This document shows, one piece after another, positions 33,581-33,594 of a stretch of DNA of 33,594 bases. The DNA is from Alphaproteobacteria bacterium. Lineage in GTDB: Bacteria > Pseudomonadota > Alphaproteobacteria > Ferrovibrionales > Ferrovibrionaceae. The position numbers and the translations under genes were made by a program. The DNA lies in NCBI GenBank assembly GCA_026126215.1, contig JAHCJQ010000027.1, positions 1-33,594 of the forward strand. The letters are read 5' to 3'. The notes beneath the pieces are model-generated. The model was not told the DNA's origin and searched no databases. It saw only the letters and a list, made by a program, of their open reading frames with translations. The first letter of the stretch is position 1. Every line of letters starts with the position of its first letter.

Positions 33581-33594
33581 CGCGCGCGCTCCAC

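Noticed and set aside
1..33594. CRISPR array, tRNA/rRNA genes, insertion sequences or integrases
   Set aside because: No regularly spaced direct repeats, no tRNA-like clover or rRNA segments, and no transposase or integrase motifs were seen in reading both strands.

Overview
The window is GC-rich throughout (my visual estimate is about two thirds G+C) and densely coded on both strands. I see no tRNA, rRNA, CRISPR array, insertion sequence or integrase. The gene families (NADP-glutamate dehydrogenase, a double cold-shock protein, DUF2066, a CoxL-type molybdenum hydroxylase, CbtA/CbtB, PAS_5 and MlrC/M81) point to a chromosomal segment of an alphaproteobacterium, possibly Rhodospirillales-like. 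The lineage is inferred from gene content only.

Layout. 1-1205 (-) holds the start of an exported protein and a secreted amidohydrolase fused to a YtkA/FixH-like domain. 1479-3614 (+) holds an MFS transporter, a 53-residue basic protein and a two-domain cold-shock protein. 3736-5314 (-) holds a 77-residue unknown and a second MFS transporter. 5487-8699 (+) holds gdhA and an ABC-F ATPase of Uup type. 8812-12225 (-) holds an SMP-30-type lactonase and an orphan CoxL-like large subunit. 12444-12689 (+) is a glycine-zipper lipoprotein. 12729-17410 (-) runs, in transcription order, from a cysteine-rich PadR regulator through a flavoprotein oxidoreductase, an MFS transporter and DUF2066 to a beta-carbonic anhydrase. 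17543-17941 (+) is a small exported protein.

18147-28188 is a peptide and N-acyl-amino-acid island. On the + strand lie a DppA-like binding protein, two permeases and a fused double ATPase. On the - strand, converging on them, lie a PAS_5 protein and an N-acyl-D-amino-acid deacylase. Divergent from the deacylase, on the + strand, are an M20 deacylase and an MlrC-type M81 metallopeptidase. A perfect 14-bp palindrome sits between the divergent deacylases. pgi follows the M81 gene at 28199-29857.

29842-33580 contains an aldehyde dehydrogenase and a CobS-like membrane protein that has lost the family's acidic signature motifs (-), the cobalt transporter genes cbtB and cbtA (+), and a solitary T4-type lysozyme (-).

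The best candidates for something under-described are the PadR/flavoprotein/MFS cassette, in which both regulator and enzyme end in paired cysteines and share a possible operator half-site; the degenerate CobS beside cbtBA; the amidohydrolase-YtkA fusion; and the D-amino-acid peptide island. Two copies of a GGGAGAGGG/GGGTGAGGG palindromic repeat lie between convergent gene pairs. No gene-free stretch exceeds 300 bases.
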